Below, piece by piece: positions 10,738-23,002 of a stretch of 64,000 bases of DNA; within the stretch, counting starts at the first letter, position 1; each line of letters opens with the position of its first letter. Under the pieces are notes generated by a model, which did not search any database, was not told the origin of the DNA, and saw nothing but the letters and a program-made list of their open reading frames with translations. Source of the DNA: Ricinus communis. Lineage: Eukaryota; Streptophyta; Magnoliopsida; Malpighiales; Euphorbiaceae. The stretch is from contig NC_063256.1 in NCBI RefSeq assembly GCF_019578655.1, positions 31,296,342-31,360,341 on the forward strand, given 5' to 3'. The position numbers were made by a program, and so were the translations under genes.

Positions 10738-11925
10738 AAACTATTTTATAATTTTAGTACAATTAATATAATTAAGCAATAAATAGCTATTACCACTATT
10801 ATTCTCGCTGAAACCGCTCTCACCTCCACTATCCTCGGTACTACTACCATTATAATTGTCTTATTCACCATCATTATTAAAAAAAATACAATAATGGTAC
10901 TGAAAAGTAGCAATATTTATTTTTTTATTGTGTTTTGTTTAAATATCAATACATATTTTTAATTTAAATAATTTAATTTAATATAAAAAATTTATATTTT
11001 TTAATTTTCATTATATTCACTCTCTTTATAGAGAGAACACTCACTCTCTTATTTTTATAAAAAAAAACTAATTCAAACTAAATATTGGACCCAAATATCC
11101 TTAAATTTAAAAAATAATTAAATTAAATCCTAACAATAAATTCAGTATCCAAATTCAACTTTATTCTTTAAATCCATCAATTGGAATATCAAACAAAATC
11201 CACCATTAGAAGAAAAAAAACTACCATCAAAATCATTTAAACAACCAAAAATAAATCCACCACCACCTCACCTTCATCACCTCCATTCAACCAAAAAAAA
11301 AAAGAAAGAAAGAAATTGCACCGTTTAACAGAGAAAGAAACCCACCACCACCACCCACCTCCATTAAATCCATCAAACACGATGTCAAAACCTAAATCCA
11401 CCATTAAAAGATTAAAAAAAAAAAAACATCGCACCATTAAATCCATTGATTGATATCAAACGAAAGCTCAATTCCATTAATTGAATTAAAAAAAGATTAT
11501 TAGACTCGCACATTGTCGCGATAAACCCAAACACTAGCACAGTTGCCATTGAAATGCCATTGTTAAATTGGATGGTTGTTCAAAGTTAGATGATGATGAT
11601 GATCCACCACTGCTGAAACCATCAAACCCGTCGTTACCCACTTTTGATAATGGCTGAAACCTGTAATATGAAAGTAAGAAAGTACTAGTGCAAAAATTTC
11701 TTGCTGTTTCATTTTAGTTGTTTAATTCAAATTCAAATTCAAATTGTACATCTCTTGCATTTGAAATCAGAGATGCATAAACAGAAACCCATCATCCTCC
11801 TTCTTCTTCTTCTTATCGTCAAAGGGCAAGGTTAACCCACCGCCATTACTCCACCACTGTTAGTCTAAAATAGAGATAACAAATTTTTTTTTTTTCTCTA
11901 AATTCATGTTATTTTTTAATAAAAA
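10738..11925. other. AT-rich DNA, no gene seen
   Basis: Low-complexity sequence with long A runs and CCACC-rich patches (about 11255-11410). The open stretch on the minus strand at 11237-11446 is an artefact of those simple runs. Confidence 0.5.
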
Positions 11926-11927
11926 TA

Positions 11928-14094
11928 CAGTAAAATCTCTATAAAATAATAACTTTAAAATTAAAAAAAATTATTATCTTATAAAGGTTATTATTTTATT
12001 GATAAATTAATATTTATTATTTTAAAGAATAGTCAATATTTTATATATTATATTTTATTAAATTCATATAAAATTAATAAAGGAATTAAAGAATCTAAAA
12101 ATAATTTTTGATATTCTAGATGCATGATGAACGATGGTATATTATATCAGAGCTAATTTTGAGAATGATGTAGTTTAAAATGCAATGCATACATGTACGT
12201 ACATTAGAATATGAAGTTTTCAAGTGCACAATACAATATTTATAAATAAAAATATACACTTAAATTTTATATATAAAAATATAAAAATTCATATATATTT
12301 TCTCCTCTATGGCTTCTCATTTGAAAGGTGTAAAAAATCTACACTAACAGATGAGATGCGAAAAGCATTATGTGAGTACAAAAATGAGCATCCCTCCTCA
12401 AGTCAAAAAGATTTGCAACAGTGAGTTCAACAAAAATTTGGTCTCTCTCTCAGGCAAGGAACAATATCAAATACTCTTAAAAGGTAAACATAATATTTGT
12501 CAAAAGAGATAACAAATAGCAATGTTAAAAGGCACAAATCAGCCAAATATTTCGAATTAGAAAAGTATTGTATGAGTGGTTTCTCCAATATCAAGAGAAA
12601 ATGAACATGATTGGAAAAATGATTCAAACTAAAGCAAAAAAGTTTCTACAGAAAATGTATGGTGATGTAGATTCAGACTTTAACTTCTCAAGTGGTTGGT
12701 TAGAGCGGTTCAAGGCGAGAGATGGGATTATGTTTTATAGAAAGTTTAGTGAAAGTGGTTTAGTTGTCATAAAGAATATTGAAAATGCTTTACCTGAAAT
12801 TCAAGCTAAATTGGACAAGTTTCATTGAAAGTATATTTATAATATGGATGAAACAAGATTATTTTATCGTTTACAAGCTGATCATTCACTAGCTATAAAG
12901 CAATTAGAAGAACGGAAAAGGACAAGGAAAGACTTACTGCTGCTGTTTGCGGCAATGGGGATGGTTCAGATAAAGTACCTCTGTGGATTATTGGTAAGTT
13001 TGCTAATCCTAAATGCTTTAAAAATGTGAATATTAGCAATCTTAATTATCATTATTGATCCAACAAGAAAGCATGGATGACTCGATTACTTTTTCAAGAA
13101 TTTGTTCATTGGTTTTACAATGGAATGACCGGTAGAAAAGTGCTCCTTATAGTAGAAAATTGCCAAACCCATTCCAAGGTTATCGAAGGCTTGAGAAATA
13201 TTGAATTATTCTTTTTGCCTCCAAATACAACATAAAAAATTCAACCATGTGGTGCTGGAATTATTCGAACACTTAAGGTTTATTATCGGCGTCGTCTTTA
13301 TTCTAGCATTTTGGAAAGCTATGAGATGGGAGCAATAAATCCTGAAAAAATTAATATACTAGATGCTATCAATTTTATTAATGTTGCTTGGAATATTGAT
13401 GTGAAGACAACAACTATTGCAAATTGTTTCAAACATTGCAAAATTTGATCCGAGGAAGTATGCCTCTAGAACAAGAAATTGGTGACGTTGAAGGGATTCA
13501 TGGACTTGAAGAAGTTATTTCTAATCTGCACTATAGAAATGCCATGAAGATTAAGCAGATTTTGAATTATCTTAATGAAAAATGAAGTTTTAATAGAATC
13601 ACCAACATATGAAGAATTATTAGAGTAATGGGTGTGCCAGCTAATGACGATCAAGATCCAAATGATAGTAATGTTTTACCACATGTTTTTCCAAAAGAGG
13701 CTTTTATTGCGGTGGAGACCTTGAAAATTACTTGCTTCAACATATAAAAAAATACCATATATGGTCTATGCTTTACAAAAAGTTAAAGATGAAATTGAAT
13801 TTAGTTCACTTGCAAAGAAAAAACAATTGACTATAGATACATATTTTAAGAAAAAATAAAATTTAAAAATAGAAGTTATCTAAAGGTACTTTATTTTATG
13901 AATTTACACAGTTTATGTGATTTTCATATATATTTAATGAATTATTATTTTATATTCTCAATGGGTCTTAAGAAATTTTTTTAAAATTATTATCTTATAA
14001 ATTTAGTAAAATTATTATTTTATCCAGTTGGTCCAAGTCGAGATCGAAAAAATTATTATTTAGTCAAAATTATTAATTTATCGAGGTTCTACTG
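11928..14094 (+). mobile_element. pogo-like (Tc1/mariner superfamily) DNA transposon, 2167 bp
   Basis: The left end reads CAGTAAAATCTCTATAAAAT and the reverse complement of the right end CAGTAGAACCTCGATAAATT: imperfect terminal inverted repeats flanked on each side by TA (11926-11927, 14095-14096), the pogo/mariner target. The ends match the Emigrant/Lemi1 type known from plants. Inside is one transposase gene filling most of the length. Several stops and lost catalytic residues mean it is no longer autonomous. Confidence 0.9.
12315..13858 (+). pseudogene. pogo-like transposase (CENP-B type HTH plus DDE_1), broken
   Basis: The transposase would bind the TIRs and cut and paste the element. 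In order: a first helix-turn-helix with TLTDEMRKALCEYKNEHPSS and FGLSLRQGTISNTLKR (about 12335-12485); a second CENP-B-type HTH with KMYGDVDSDFNFSSGWLERF (about 12570-12800); and the DDE_1 core from NMDETRLFYRL at 12841, through KVPLWIIGKFANPKCFKNV and NKKAWMTRLLFQEF, to FFLPPNTT and GIIRTLKVYYRRRL (to about 13310). The C-terminal tail runs to about 13858. The first catalytic Asp is present (MDET). The usual DN of the second motif is EN (LLIVENCQTH) and the third Asp position reads CGAGI instead of LDQGI. Stops near 12423, 12826, 13057 and 13235 and frame changes confirm decay. Confidence 0.88.
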
Positions 14095-14561
14095 TAGATA
14101 AAGAGATAGAAATGGTTGATGATATAAATGTTGATAATGTTGGTGAAATAAGTTAGATTTTTTAATTAAAGTGTAAAATCTAATAGAAAAAGAAAAAGGA
14201 AAAAAGGAAGAAGAAGATAAAGCCGCTATTTTATTTTTTTGATAAAAATAATTTTATTTTAGAAATTCATTTGGAGTATTAAAATTATAAAAATATATAT
14301 TTATTTTATAAATAACGTGCCTGTAAAATCGTGTTTTATAAAATTTTGTATTTGAATTTTGCTGATCTAAAAGTAACAAGTTCAAGAATATCTTTATTAG
14401 AGAAGTTGTAATTCAGCCTATTTGGTCCATTGACAAAAGTTGAGGGGCCAAAATCATCCTTTGTCCAATGCAAAACACATTTGAATCGGCTTAAGATTTA
14501 GATAAGAGCTAATCTCACCTTTATCAAGGAAAAAAAGACAAAAAAAGAAAAGACAAAACAT

Positions 14562-14780
14562 GTGCTAATCATAGACGGCGGTGAGAAAGGTGCATCACCC
14601 CGCGACTACTTCCAAAAGGTAGTCGGTGTTGGTACTGCGTACTTGGGACGTCCTGGCCTAATAAAGATATCACTTTTAGAACCTCGGGAGGAGCGCACAG
14701 GCAGAGGCATAGCACTTGGGGCCCTGGCCAGGGCCGACATTACCATATACGTGACGCGTCAACTAGCTGTAGACCATTAG
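14562..14780 (+). other. GC-rich island with palindromes, unidentified
   Basis: About 220 bases of GC-rich DNA in AT-rich surroundings. It contains CGACTAC...GTAGTCG (arms around TTCCAAAAG, near 14600), the 16-base palindrome GGCCCTGGCCAGGGCC (near 14719) and TGACGCGTCA (near 14752). One frame is open for 72 codons (start 14562), but the protein resembles nothing I recognise, so I do not call a gene. Confidence 0.4.
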
Positions 14781-14839
14781 TCTATTTCTTTTTGTGAGAA
14801 TTTGATCTATTGGTATTTATTTACCGAAAATCACACCCT

Positions 14840-15080
14840 CTAAATTATTAGTAAATGAAAATAGGAATAAGATACAAAAACACCCTAAACAAATTGGGAT
14901 CTGCAATTAAACTCTTATTCATCAAAATGACTCAATTTCACCCTTTAATTTTTTGAAAGGGTTAAATAAACTCAATCTATTAACTCCGTTAACTTTTGTG
15001 TTAGTAGTAGATCCCAGTAAAAATTAAAACTAATAATATACAAACATGTGGATTTTATTTTTCTAATTATAACTTAAAAT
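14840..15080 (+). repeat. Dispersed repeat, copy 1
   Basis: The stretch around AAAATGACTCAATTTCACCC recurs in inverted orientation at 36121-36345. Between it and the Tat LTR (15080-15484) lies CCTCCAC- and CATCGCC-rich sequence with no gene. Confidence 0.55.
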
Positions 15081-17535
15081 ATAAATAGTATAGATAATTA
15101 AATTTGAAAAATATTACTTTTTAAAATTAAAAAAAGAAAACATAATATTTGTAATGCTACTACCTCCGTTCTTGCCTACTTGCCCTCCACCATTGCCCTT
15201 GCCTCCATCTCCACTTGCCAAACCAATATCCACTGTCACCAACCACTTCCTGCTGGTTCCCTATTAAAAACTCCACCAAACCAATTTAGACCCATCAAAA
15301 GGAAATAAAACTGCAATCCCTGACGTACATAGTAAGAGTTCAAAAGTAAATAGAAAGAATGGAAAATTGATTGGGCTCGTTGTCCACTCATCACCTACAT
15401 CATCGTGTGTAGTTCATCGCCTCTTCGAATTCGCTTGGCATCGTCATCGCCTCGTTGCCAGCTACTCATCACCTTATCGCACATTGTTAACACTCATTTT
15501 TCGGATTTAGATATCGAAAAAATTATAGAAAATCCTATAATGAAAGTTACTCCCTTTCTCGAGTCTTAGAATATTGAGAACGGGTGAATCCAAGTTAGGG
15601 TTGAGAATAAATAAATCAAAATTACTTTTCTAGAATCAATTTGGACTCAATTGTCAGAAAAAATTAACTTTGAGGGATACAATGACAGTTTCTACAAGCT
15701 CAGGGACCAGATTGCCAAATTTTTAAAAACCTTTTGCCCATAAAGCCAATCGGCTCTACAGAGGGTCGATTGGCTTAGCATAGAGCCGAATTGGCTTTTT
15801 GCAAAGCCAATCGGCTATTTCTCGAGATTCGACATCATTTTATGTATATTTTGAATTTAGAACACCTAAAAATATAAAAATACGTTTCTAGAAATTTTTT
15901 GTGATAATTATTGAGAATTCTAAGAGATTTTTATTGGATATTATTGATTGATAAAAGAAAATATTTTAAAAAAAATTAAAAAAGAAAATGATTGAAACTT
16001 ATCCTTCTACTCCTTTAGGGTTTCCAGACCGTAGCTCTATATAGGCATCATTATAACCTAGTTCTAGGGGAGAGATTATCATACTTTTTTTTAGCAATTA
16101 AAGAGTGATCTTGAGTTTAAGAGAAAATCGATGTTCAAAAAGGAGTCTCTTTCTTTGGTAACTATAGAGTAAGTCACTAAGAAAGAACCCTAGAATATGA
16201 AACTTTTAGAGAACGATATTAGTTTCTTCTTTTCTAGATATCAAGAAGAACTGGATTCTCAACTAACCTTCAATTCCGCTGCTTCATTATCTCCTGATAC
16301 TCGCATAATAGAAATCTATGGTAACATCCTAAGGGTTCTCCCCTACATCCATATCATCATCACTTTTCCCTCTAAACTAGTTTTTTTTTATTTTATAATT
16401 CTAGAAACATGTTTAGAATATTTTGTTATTGTTTCATATGTTTTATGTGATTAGAATAGGCTTTTCTTGTGAATTAACATGTTATAACTTACTAGGTTAT
16501 GAATATGATAATATAAATATATAGGGTTTGAATATGATAGTATTTTGTATTGAATCTTGAATCTGATTAGTTAAATGAGTATGTAAACATAATTAATTTG
16601 TACTTCTATGCAATTGAATGAGATTTTTGAGGTTATATGATTGAAATTTTGAATCTATCTTAAAATATCATATTTGCCTATTATAAGTTTTTGATTTTTA
16701 GGGTTTGCACGTTTTTAGGTTTGTTGGTTAATTTTTTTTTTTTTTTTTTATGTTTTCTTATGTTTCTTATTTTATTGTACACATTTTAATTCATTCTTTA
16801 TCTTATGTGCATGTAAAATTGGCTCCTAGGTGTGAGAAATTGAAGGAAAAATCACAGACAAACCAATTGAAGCCTAGAGCCGATAAGCTCAGTGTATAAT
16901 TGAACGACTTTGCACATCTTGGCCCTAATTTTTGAATTTTTAATGTATTTTAGCGATGTTTATGTACTATTCTTAGTTTTTAGGTGGTTTTCTTTTATTT
17001 TTTAGTTATAGGAAGGGTCGTAATAGATAGATTTAATTTCTTGCATCTTTATTTTTGTTTATGCTTGATGTATGTCAAATAGTTCTATTGTGATTGCCTA
17101 ATTAAAAATTAGACACATAACCTCTAGGTTAGAATTGGACCTAACATGAAAATTGTAGTATATTAGGCTAATCATATGGTAATTGGGCTAAATTTAAAAC
17201 CAATGTAGGCCTAGTGGTCTTTAACATGTTTTAAGTGAATTAATTGGCCATGTTAGATTTAAGATCACATAATTGGGCCTCTACATAAAAAGTACTCCCT
17301 TTAGGCTTAAAGGTTGGAATGAAAGGACAATTTGTAATTGGGATAGACTAGGTAAAGCCTTGTACATAATTAATTAGTAACATAAGCTAACAAAGCAAAC
17401 ATGAGTTGGGCTTAATAAAATGGGCTAGACTTTAGAGGGCTTCACATGCTGTAATGAATTATTGTAAATATAAACTGTTGTGTTTATATGGAATAACTCA
17501 TTAAACAATCAAATTGAAGATTAATATTACATAAA

Positions 17536-19060
17536 TGATATGCATTGTGTTACACATGTTTGTATTCTCAATTACTTCCATTTTTATGCATATTTATCTT
17601 GTTTTATACTAGAATCACCTATGTTTCAGTTTCTTTCACGTTTCAGGTGATCATCAATGGATAATATCAGTATTCGAGGGAGATACGTGCGAATATGAGC
17701 CAGAATCTATCAAAATTGAGCAAAGGCTAGCATTTTAAGGTTGAGCACGGCCTGGACTTTGACCGTGTTGAACCATCGACATTTGACCCTCAAAGGTGGC
17801 CTTTCAGCACGATTTTCGAGGCCACCATGGCCTCCATGATGGCCCCTGGTGGCTCAGCACTGGCGAGGGAACGGTCAAGGAGAAGAGGCTGATTTTCGAG
17901 ACACGAAGGTCCAGCACAAGCTTGAGCATGGCCGTGCTGACCAACACAAGCTTGAGCACGATCGTGTTGACTAGTACTGGCTTGAGCACAGCCATGCTGG
18001 GACATTTATATAGGCAAAATCGAGTTTTTTTGCGAGGGGTTCGATTTTCTAACTTCAGAACTCACATACACATGCGAGCCACCCCTTTTCAAACTTCGAT
18101 ATTTGAATTTGGGAGACCATTTTTTTCATATTGAAGAATGAATTTCAGTGGTTCAAGCATCATATTAAAGATCAAAAGTGGATTCTGAGGCAAATCAAGA
18201 GGCAATTCGGGAGATCAACCGCAGTGTAGATTCAGATTTTGAGCTGTTCATCCAATTCAAAGGAAAAGGGTTTATCTGTTTCATTTTCTTTATTCTTTCA
18301 TTGTTATTGAATTCCTAGTTGTTGTAAACATGAACATGTGTAGCTAGATCGATTAAACCTATTAGGATTTCCTTACTACGTTGGCTCAGTATTAAATTGT
18401 TGGATTGTTTGAGTTCCTTCTTTGTATTATTCTTGTTTTCAGTATTAATAAGATATCGTATTATTCATGAGACGTTGTGAATTGTGTTCCTTAGATTGCT
18501 TTCTATAATTGAGGAATTCATTAAGTAATTAGAATTTTGAATAGCAAGAACTGGTTAATAATCACTTAGAGATAAAGATAATTAACTAGCTAGATTAAGA
18601 ATTAACAAAGCTTAATAGAGTCGGATTAAAGCTTAAGGCTAACTTAATAATGAGTCGTTAGGAAGAGATTCCAACTTTAGGTTCTTAGGTTTATGAATTC
18701 GGTTATCTCGAGAAGGAGACCGAATTCAATTAAGAATTCATCCACGGGTAGCATAATTGGATTCATCAATTTATTATCTTTTGTTTGATTGCCAACTAGT
18801 TTAGGTTCCTTTTTGGGTTTGCTTTCTTGTCTTGATTGTTTCATTAATTTATTCATTCTTGCATCTCATTTAGAACTCAGTTTCTAGTTATTAGTAAATT
18901 TAGAATTCATCCATCATATATTTTAGGTTAGATAACAAAGAACGAACTAGTAACTCTAGGTTTTCACTTTCTAAGAATACGACCTTGATACTCGCCATTA
19001 GTGCTAGTCTGCATCGATAGGTTCACTGTCTTAGATTGTAGCTACATAAATAACCTATCA
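17536..19060 (+). repeat. 5' LTR of the nested Athila element (1525 bp)
   Basis: It starts TGATATGCATTGTGTTACAC and ends AAATAACCTATCA. A TTTATATAG TATA-like motif lies at about 18004. Just upstream (17911-18000) is a tandem run of about 33-base units, each with CTTGAGCA and a CCGTGCTG-like arm. Three units are present here against one in the 3' LTR. Confidence 0.88.
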
Positions 19061-19066
19061 AGTTTT

Positions 19067-19084
19067 TTACGCCGTTGTCGGGGA
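19067..19084 (+). other. Athila primer-binding site (tRNA-Asp type), degraded
   Basis: It reads TTACGCCGTTGTCGGGGA, three mismatches from the intact TGGCGCCGTTGCCGGGGA found in the element at 25788-31634. Confidence 0.8.
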
Positions 19085-19214
19085 GTGTTTGAAAACTAGA
19101 GTGAAAATTGTTATTTGTTACTTTAGCCATTTTTTTATTTCCTTTATGTTTTTATCATTATTTTATTTATTTATTTGTTTTGGTTGTTACTACCTTGTTC
19201 ATTACAGGTAGTGT

Positions 19215-19709
19215 ATGACTAGGAGGTCTAATTCTGATCGAATAGTCCTTTTAGAAGTTGCTTCGCCAATGGAAGATGGGCATGAGCTGTTAAATGAGGA
19301 GGTACTGGAGCAGCTTGAATCTTAGTTAGCACACGAGCCAAGCGATAATACTGGAGAGTTTCGTGAGATTGACAAGGTAGGTGTGCATAAGTTGAGACCA
19401 TCACTTGAGGAACCACTAGTCCTCGAGCTGAAAGATCTTCCATAACATCTCAACTATGCATATCTGGATGAGGATATCAAGTTGCTTGTCAGTCTAGCAG
19501 CGGACTTAACACTTGAGGAGAGGGAGATGCCTTTACCCTTTCTAAAGGAGTACCTACAGGGGTTCGCTTGGAAAGATACTGACATTCCAAGGATTAGCCT
19601 CACTTATTGCTCAACCCACATTCTTATAGACAACATCAATAACCTGGCGATTGGACCATGGAGCAAGCTAAACCCGCACATGAAAGGAGGGGTTACAAAG
19701 TCCAGCTAA
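19215..19709 (+). pseudogene. Fused gag/pre-RT remnant of the nested Athila element
   Basis: From the ATG at 19215 the reading is MTRRSNSDRIVLLEV, then MEDGHELLNEEVLEQLES, a stop, and then the pre-RT linker PSLEEPLVLELKDLP, another stop, LNYAYLDEDIKLLVSLAADL and EYLQGFAWKDTDI, ending near LNPHMKGGVTKSS at 19709. In full-length relatives this linker leads into RT. Here it is cut off right at the RT start and followed by the AAGCGCTTTTGGAAGGCACCC motif (19727) that marks the post-pol region. Gag proper, protease, RT, RNase H and integrase are absent. The element at 25788-31634 has the same arrangement, so the deletion is shared ancestry rather than local damage. Confidence 0.75.
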
Positions 19710-21576
19710 ACGACTCGAGACAAAAAAAAGCGCTTTTGGAAGGCACCCAAATTTGATTTTATGTTTTTAACATTTTATTTTTTTTAGTTTTGAAACATTT
19801 TATTAGTTTTAGTTCTCATATTATATTTAATTTTTATTTTCAATTTCTATTATTTCTTTATTTTTCATTTTCAGCTCCTGCCGAGGACCCACCGAATTTC
19901 CATTCCATTAGCCTTGGCGGATGATCAGGGCAGCCCCCCTAGATCTTCTTTTTATTTTTTAAGTTGATATAATTTATTTTTCATGCATATCATCTACCTA
20001 GATATTATTGATTTTTCTTTCTTTATTTGTACATCCCATGCGGGGTACCCACTTCATTTTATATTGAGGAAAATGTGTTCTTCAAAAATGTGGAGTGGGT
20101 GTAGGTAAACCGTATGTTCTCTTCCCTTTCTCATGAATTTTTAATGTGTCTGGAATTGCTATCACTGGTGTTGTCTATTTTTAGGATGTTAGGACCTATG
20201 TTCTTCATGTCGTTTAAGCTTAGTTTATTCTTTTATAATTAATGATTTAATTCACATACTTGAAATTGATTATCCCTCTCGAATTTTATTCTTGGAAAGC
20301 AATTTCACTATATTTAATATCTCACTTTGGCCAGGTTACACCAGTGTTGCTTGAGTTCTTTGCAAATTTTCAGCCTTTATCTTTGAACTTTGATTATGCC
20401 AATCTCTTATACCATTTATGTGATGATTCAATTGATAAGTCTGGGAACCAATTACAAATTTTAGCCACTTCAAACGCGAGCTTTTGAACCAAAAAGTTGA
20501 GTATCCATTGCAAATTATGCTCATGATTTTTCTTGTTTGAGTGTTCGCTGTACTTAATGTTGTTTCTAGAACTTGCTCTATAATACTTGTTGAGGTTACA
20601 TGAATTTTTGAATACCATTAAATGATTTGGGCAACTTAGGATTCACCACATCTGGCCAAAAGTCTACCCCTTTGTTTCCATTAGTCAGCTAGTTTTGAGC
20701 CTTAACCTTTTCTTCGTGATTTACACCTATACACTACATCTATACCATTCTCTATATTTGTCTTTTCTTTTACCTTGTATACTGAATAATTATGTGTTAT
20801 GCTTATTTTTTATGGAATCATAGTGCCTAATTTTGTTATAAACTCACTTAGTCCTTTTAATCATCCTTTGATGCTCCCTTCAATCCAAATTGTATAACTA
20901 TTCTCGTTGTTTCTGTCATTAACCATGCAACCTCTGCGTAAGCTGTAGTAGCATATAAAAGAAAAAAAGTTAAATAAGTGTTTATTATGCTTCTTTCTTC
21001 GCTCTTTTCTTTTTTGGATTTAATTATTTTGAGCATCCTCTACTTCAAATAAGACTTGTGAGTACTTTTGTTGATTTGGCATTCAGCTCTTGAAGCATTC
21101 ATTCTAAATAATTACATGATTTTTCAGTATACTTTACACTTCTATCCAAATATTCTTACCTTTACCTTAGCCACATTTCAACCCTTGTAAAGGCCCTTTG
21201 ATTTTGGTATTCATTGATTCGTAGTAGCGAAGATGGGGTTTATGAGCAAGCTTATGGTAAACAGGTTTTGTGCAACTGCATTGAGGGAATCTTTTTGTTT
21301 ACTTGTAAACACTGAGTGATTTGAGAGATCCCTGTGAGGCAATGGTTCCTGGTCTTTAATGTTGAATTGTTATATAAGTTGTACTTCGATATGGTATTAT
21401 TATTGTTCTTCTTTGAAGGTGTATAATTTGTTTAGCTACTTGAGTTTCATTCTTTATATGTTGAATAAGGTTAAGTTGTGAACCTTAGCATGGATTTTGA
21501 GGGGTGATTGTTGCTTGTATATGTATTGAGTTATTGATTACTTGAGGACAAGCAAAAGCTCAAGTGTGGGGTGATT
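19710..21576 (+). other. 3' untranslated region and polypurine tract of the nested Athila element
   Basis: No gene is seen. A GAGGAAAATGTGTTC...ATGTGGAGTGGG motif at about 20065-20100 corresponds to an internal polypurine-like site in the other Athila copies. CTCAAGTGTGGGGTGATTT (21559-21577) is the tract next to the LTR. Confidence 0.65.
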
Positions 21577-23002
21577 TGATATGCATTGTGTTACACATGT
21601 TTATATGCCCAATTACTTCCATTTTTGTGCATAGTTATCTTATTTTATGCCAGAATCATCTATGTTTCAGTTCCTTTCATGTTTCAGGTGATCATTGATG
21701 GACATTATTAGTATTCAAGGGAGATACATGCAAATACAGGCCAGAATCCATCAAAATTGAGCAAAGGCTAGCATTTTAAGGTTGAGCACAACTTGGACTA
21801 TGGCCGTGCTGAACCATCGACATTTGACCCTCAAAGGTGGCCTTTTGGTACGATTTCTGAGGCCACCATGGCCTGTGGTGGCTTAGCACCAGCGAGGGCA
21901 CGATCACGGAGAAAAGGCTAATTTTTGGGACTTGAAGGTCCAGCACAGGCTTGAGCACAGCCATGCTGGGACATTTATATAGGCAAAATCGAGTTCTTTT
22001 GCAAGGGGTTCGATTTTCTGACTTGAGATCTCACATACACGTGTGAGCCTTTAGGAGACCATTTTTTGCATATTGAAGGACGAATTTCAGTGGTTCAAGC
22101 ATCACATTGAAGATCAAGAGTGGATTTTGAGGCAAATCAAGAGGCAATTCGGGAGATCAACCGCAGTGTAGATTCAGATTTTAAGCTTTTCATCCAATTT
22201 GAAGGAAAATGGTGTATCTGTTTCATTTTAATTATTCTTTTATTGTTATTGAATTCCTAGTTGTTTTAGACATTAACATGTGTAGCTAGATCGATTAAAC
22301 CTATTGGAATTTCCTTACTATGTTGGCTTAGTGCTAAATTGTTGGATTGTTTAAGTTCCTTTTTTGTATTATTCTTGCTTTCAGTATTAATAAGATATCG
22401 CATTATTCATGAGACGTTGTGAATTGTGTTCCTCAGATTTCTTTCTATAATTGAGGAATTCATTAAATAATTGGAATTTTGAATAGCAAGAACTGGTTAA
22501 TAATCACTTAGAGATAAGGGTAATTAACTAGCTGGATTAAGAAATAACAAAGCTTAATAGAGTTGGATTAAAGCTTAAGGCTAACTTAATAATGGTCGTT
22601 AGGAAGAGATTCCAACTTTAGGTTCTTAGGTTTATGAATTCAGTTATCTCGAAAGGGAGATCGAATTCAGTTAAGAATTCGTCCACGGGTAGCATAATTG
22701 GATTCATCAATCTGTTATCTTTTGTTTGATTGCCAACTAGTTTAGGTTCCCTTTTGGTTTTGATTTCTTGTCTTGATTGTTTCATTCATTTATTCATTCT
22801 TGCATCTCATTTAGAACTCAGTTTCCAGTTATTAGTAAATTTAGAATTCATCCATCATATATTTTAGGTTAGATAATAAAGAACGAAGTGGTAACTCTGG
22901 GTTTGCACTTTCCCGAGAATATGACCTTGATACTCGCCATTAGTGCTAGTATGCATCGATAGGTTCATTGCCTTAGATTGTAGCTACATAAATAGCCTAT
23001 CA
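21577..23002 (+). repeat. 3' LTR of the nested Athila element (1426 bp)
   Basis: Starts TGATATGCATTGTG and ends ATAGCCTATCA. It is shorter than the 5' LTR mainly because it has one CTTGAGCA repeat unit instead of three and lacks about 30 bases after GTGAGCC (near 22047). Confidence 0.88.

Larger units (their letters stand above)
17536..23002 (+). mobile_element. Short non-autonomous Athila element inside the Tat LTR
   Basis: LTRs are 17536-19060 and 21577-23002, with a PBS, a short coding remnant and a polypurine tract. The flanks are ATAAA (17531-17535) and ACAAA (23003-23007), a five-base duplication with one later change. Joining the flanks at ATAAA gives the continuous sequence found uninterrupted in other Tat LTRs near 35775 and 59450. 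The LTRs visibly differ by many substitutions and indels, so the insertion is fairly old. Confidence 0.9.

Noticed and set aside
11237..11446. Minus-strand Gly/Trp/Phe-rich ORF
   Set aside because: Produced by CCACC and A-run simple sequence. No conserved motif.
14562..14780. Protein-coding gene in the GC-rich island
   Set aside because: GC-rich DNA gives long open frames by chance. No domain, no start context and no homologue recognised.
17796..18134. 112-codon plus-strand ORF in the Athila LTR
   Set aside because: It lies across LTR repeats and a TATA-like motif, and is not preserved in the 3' LTR.
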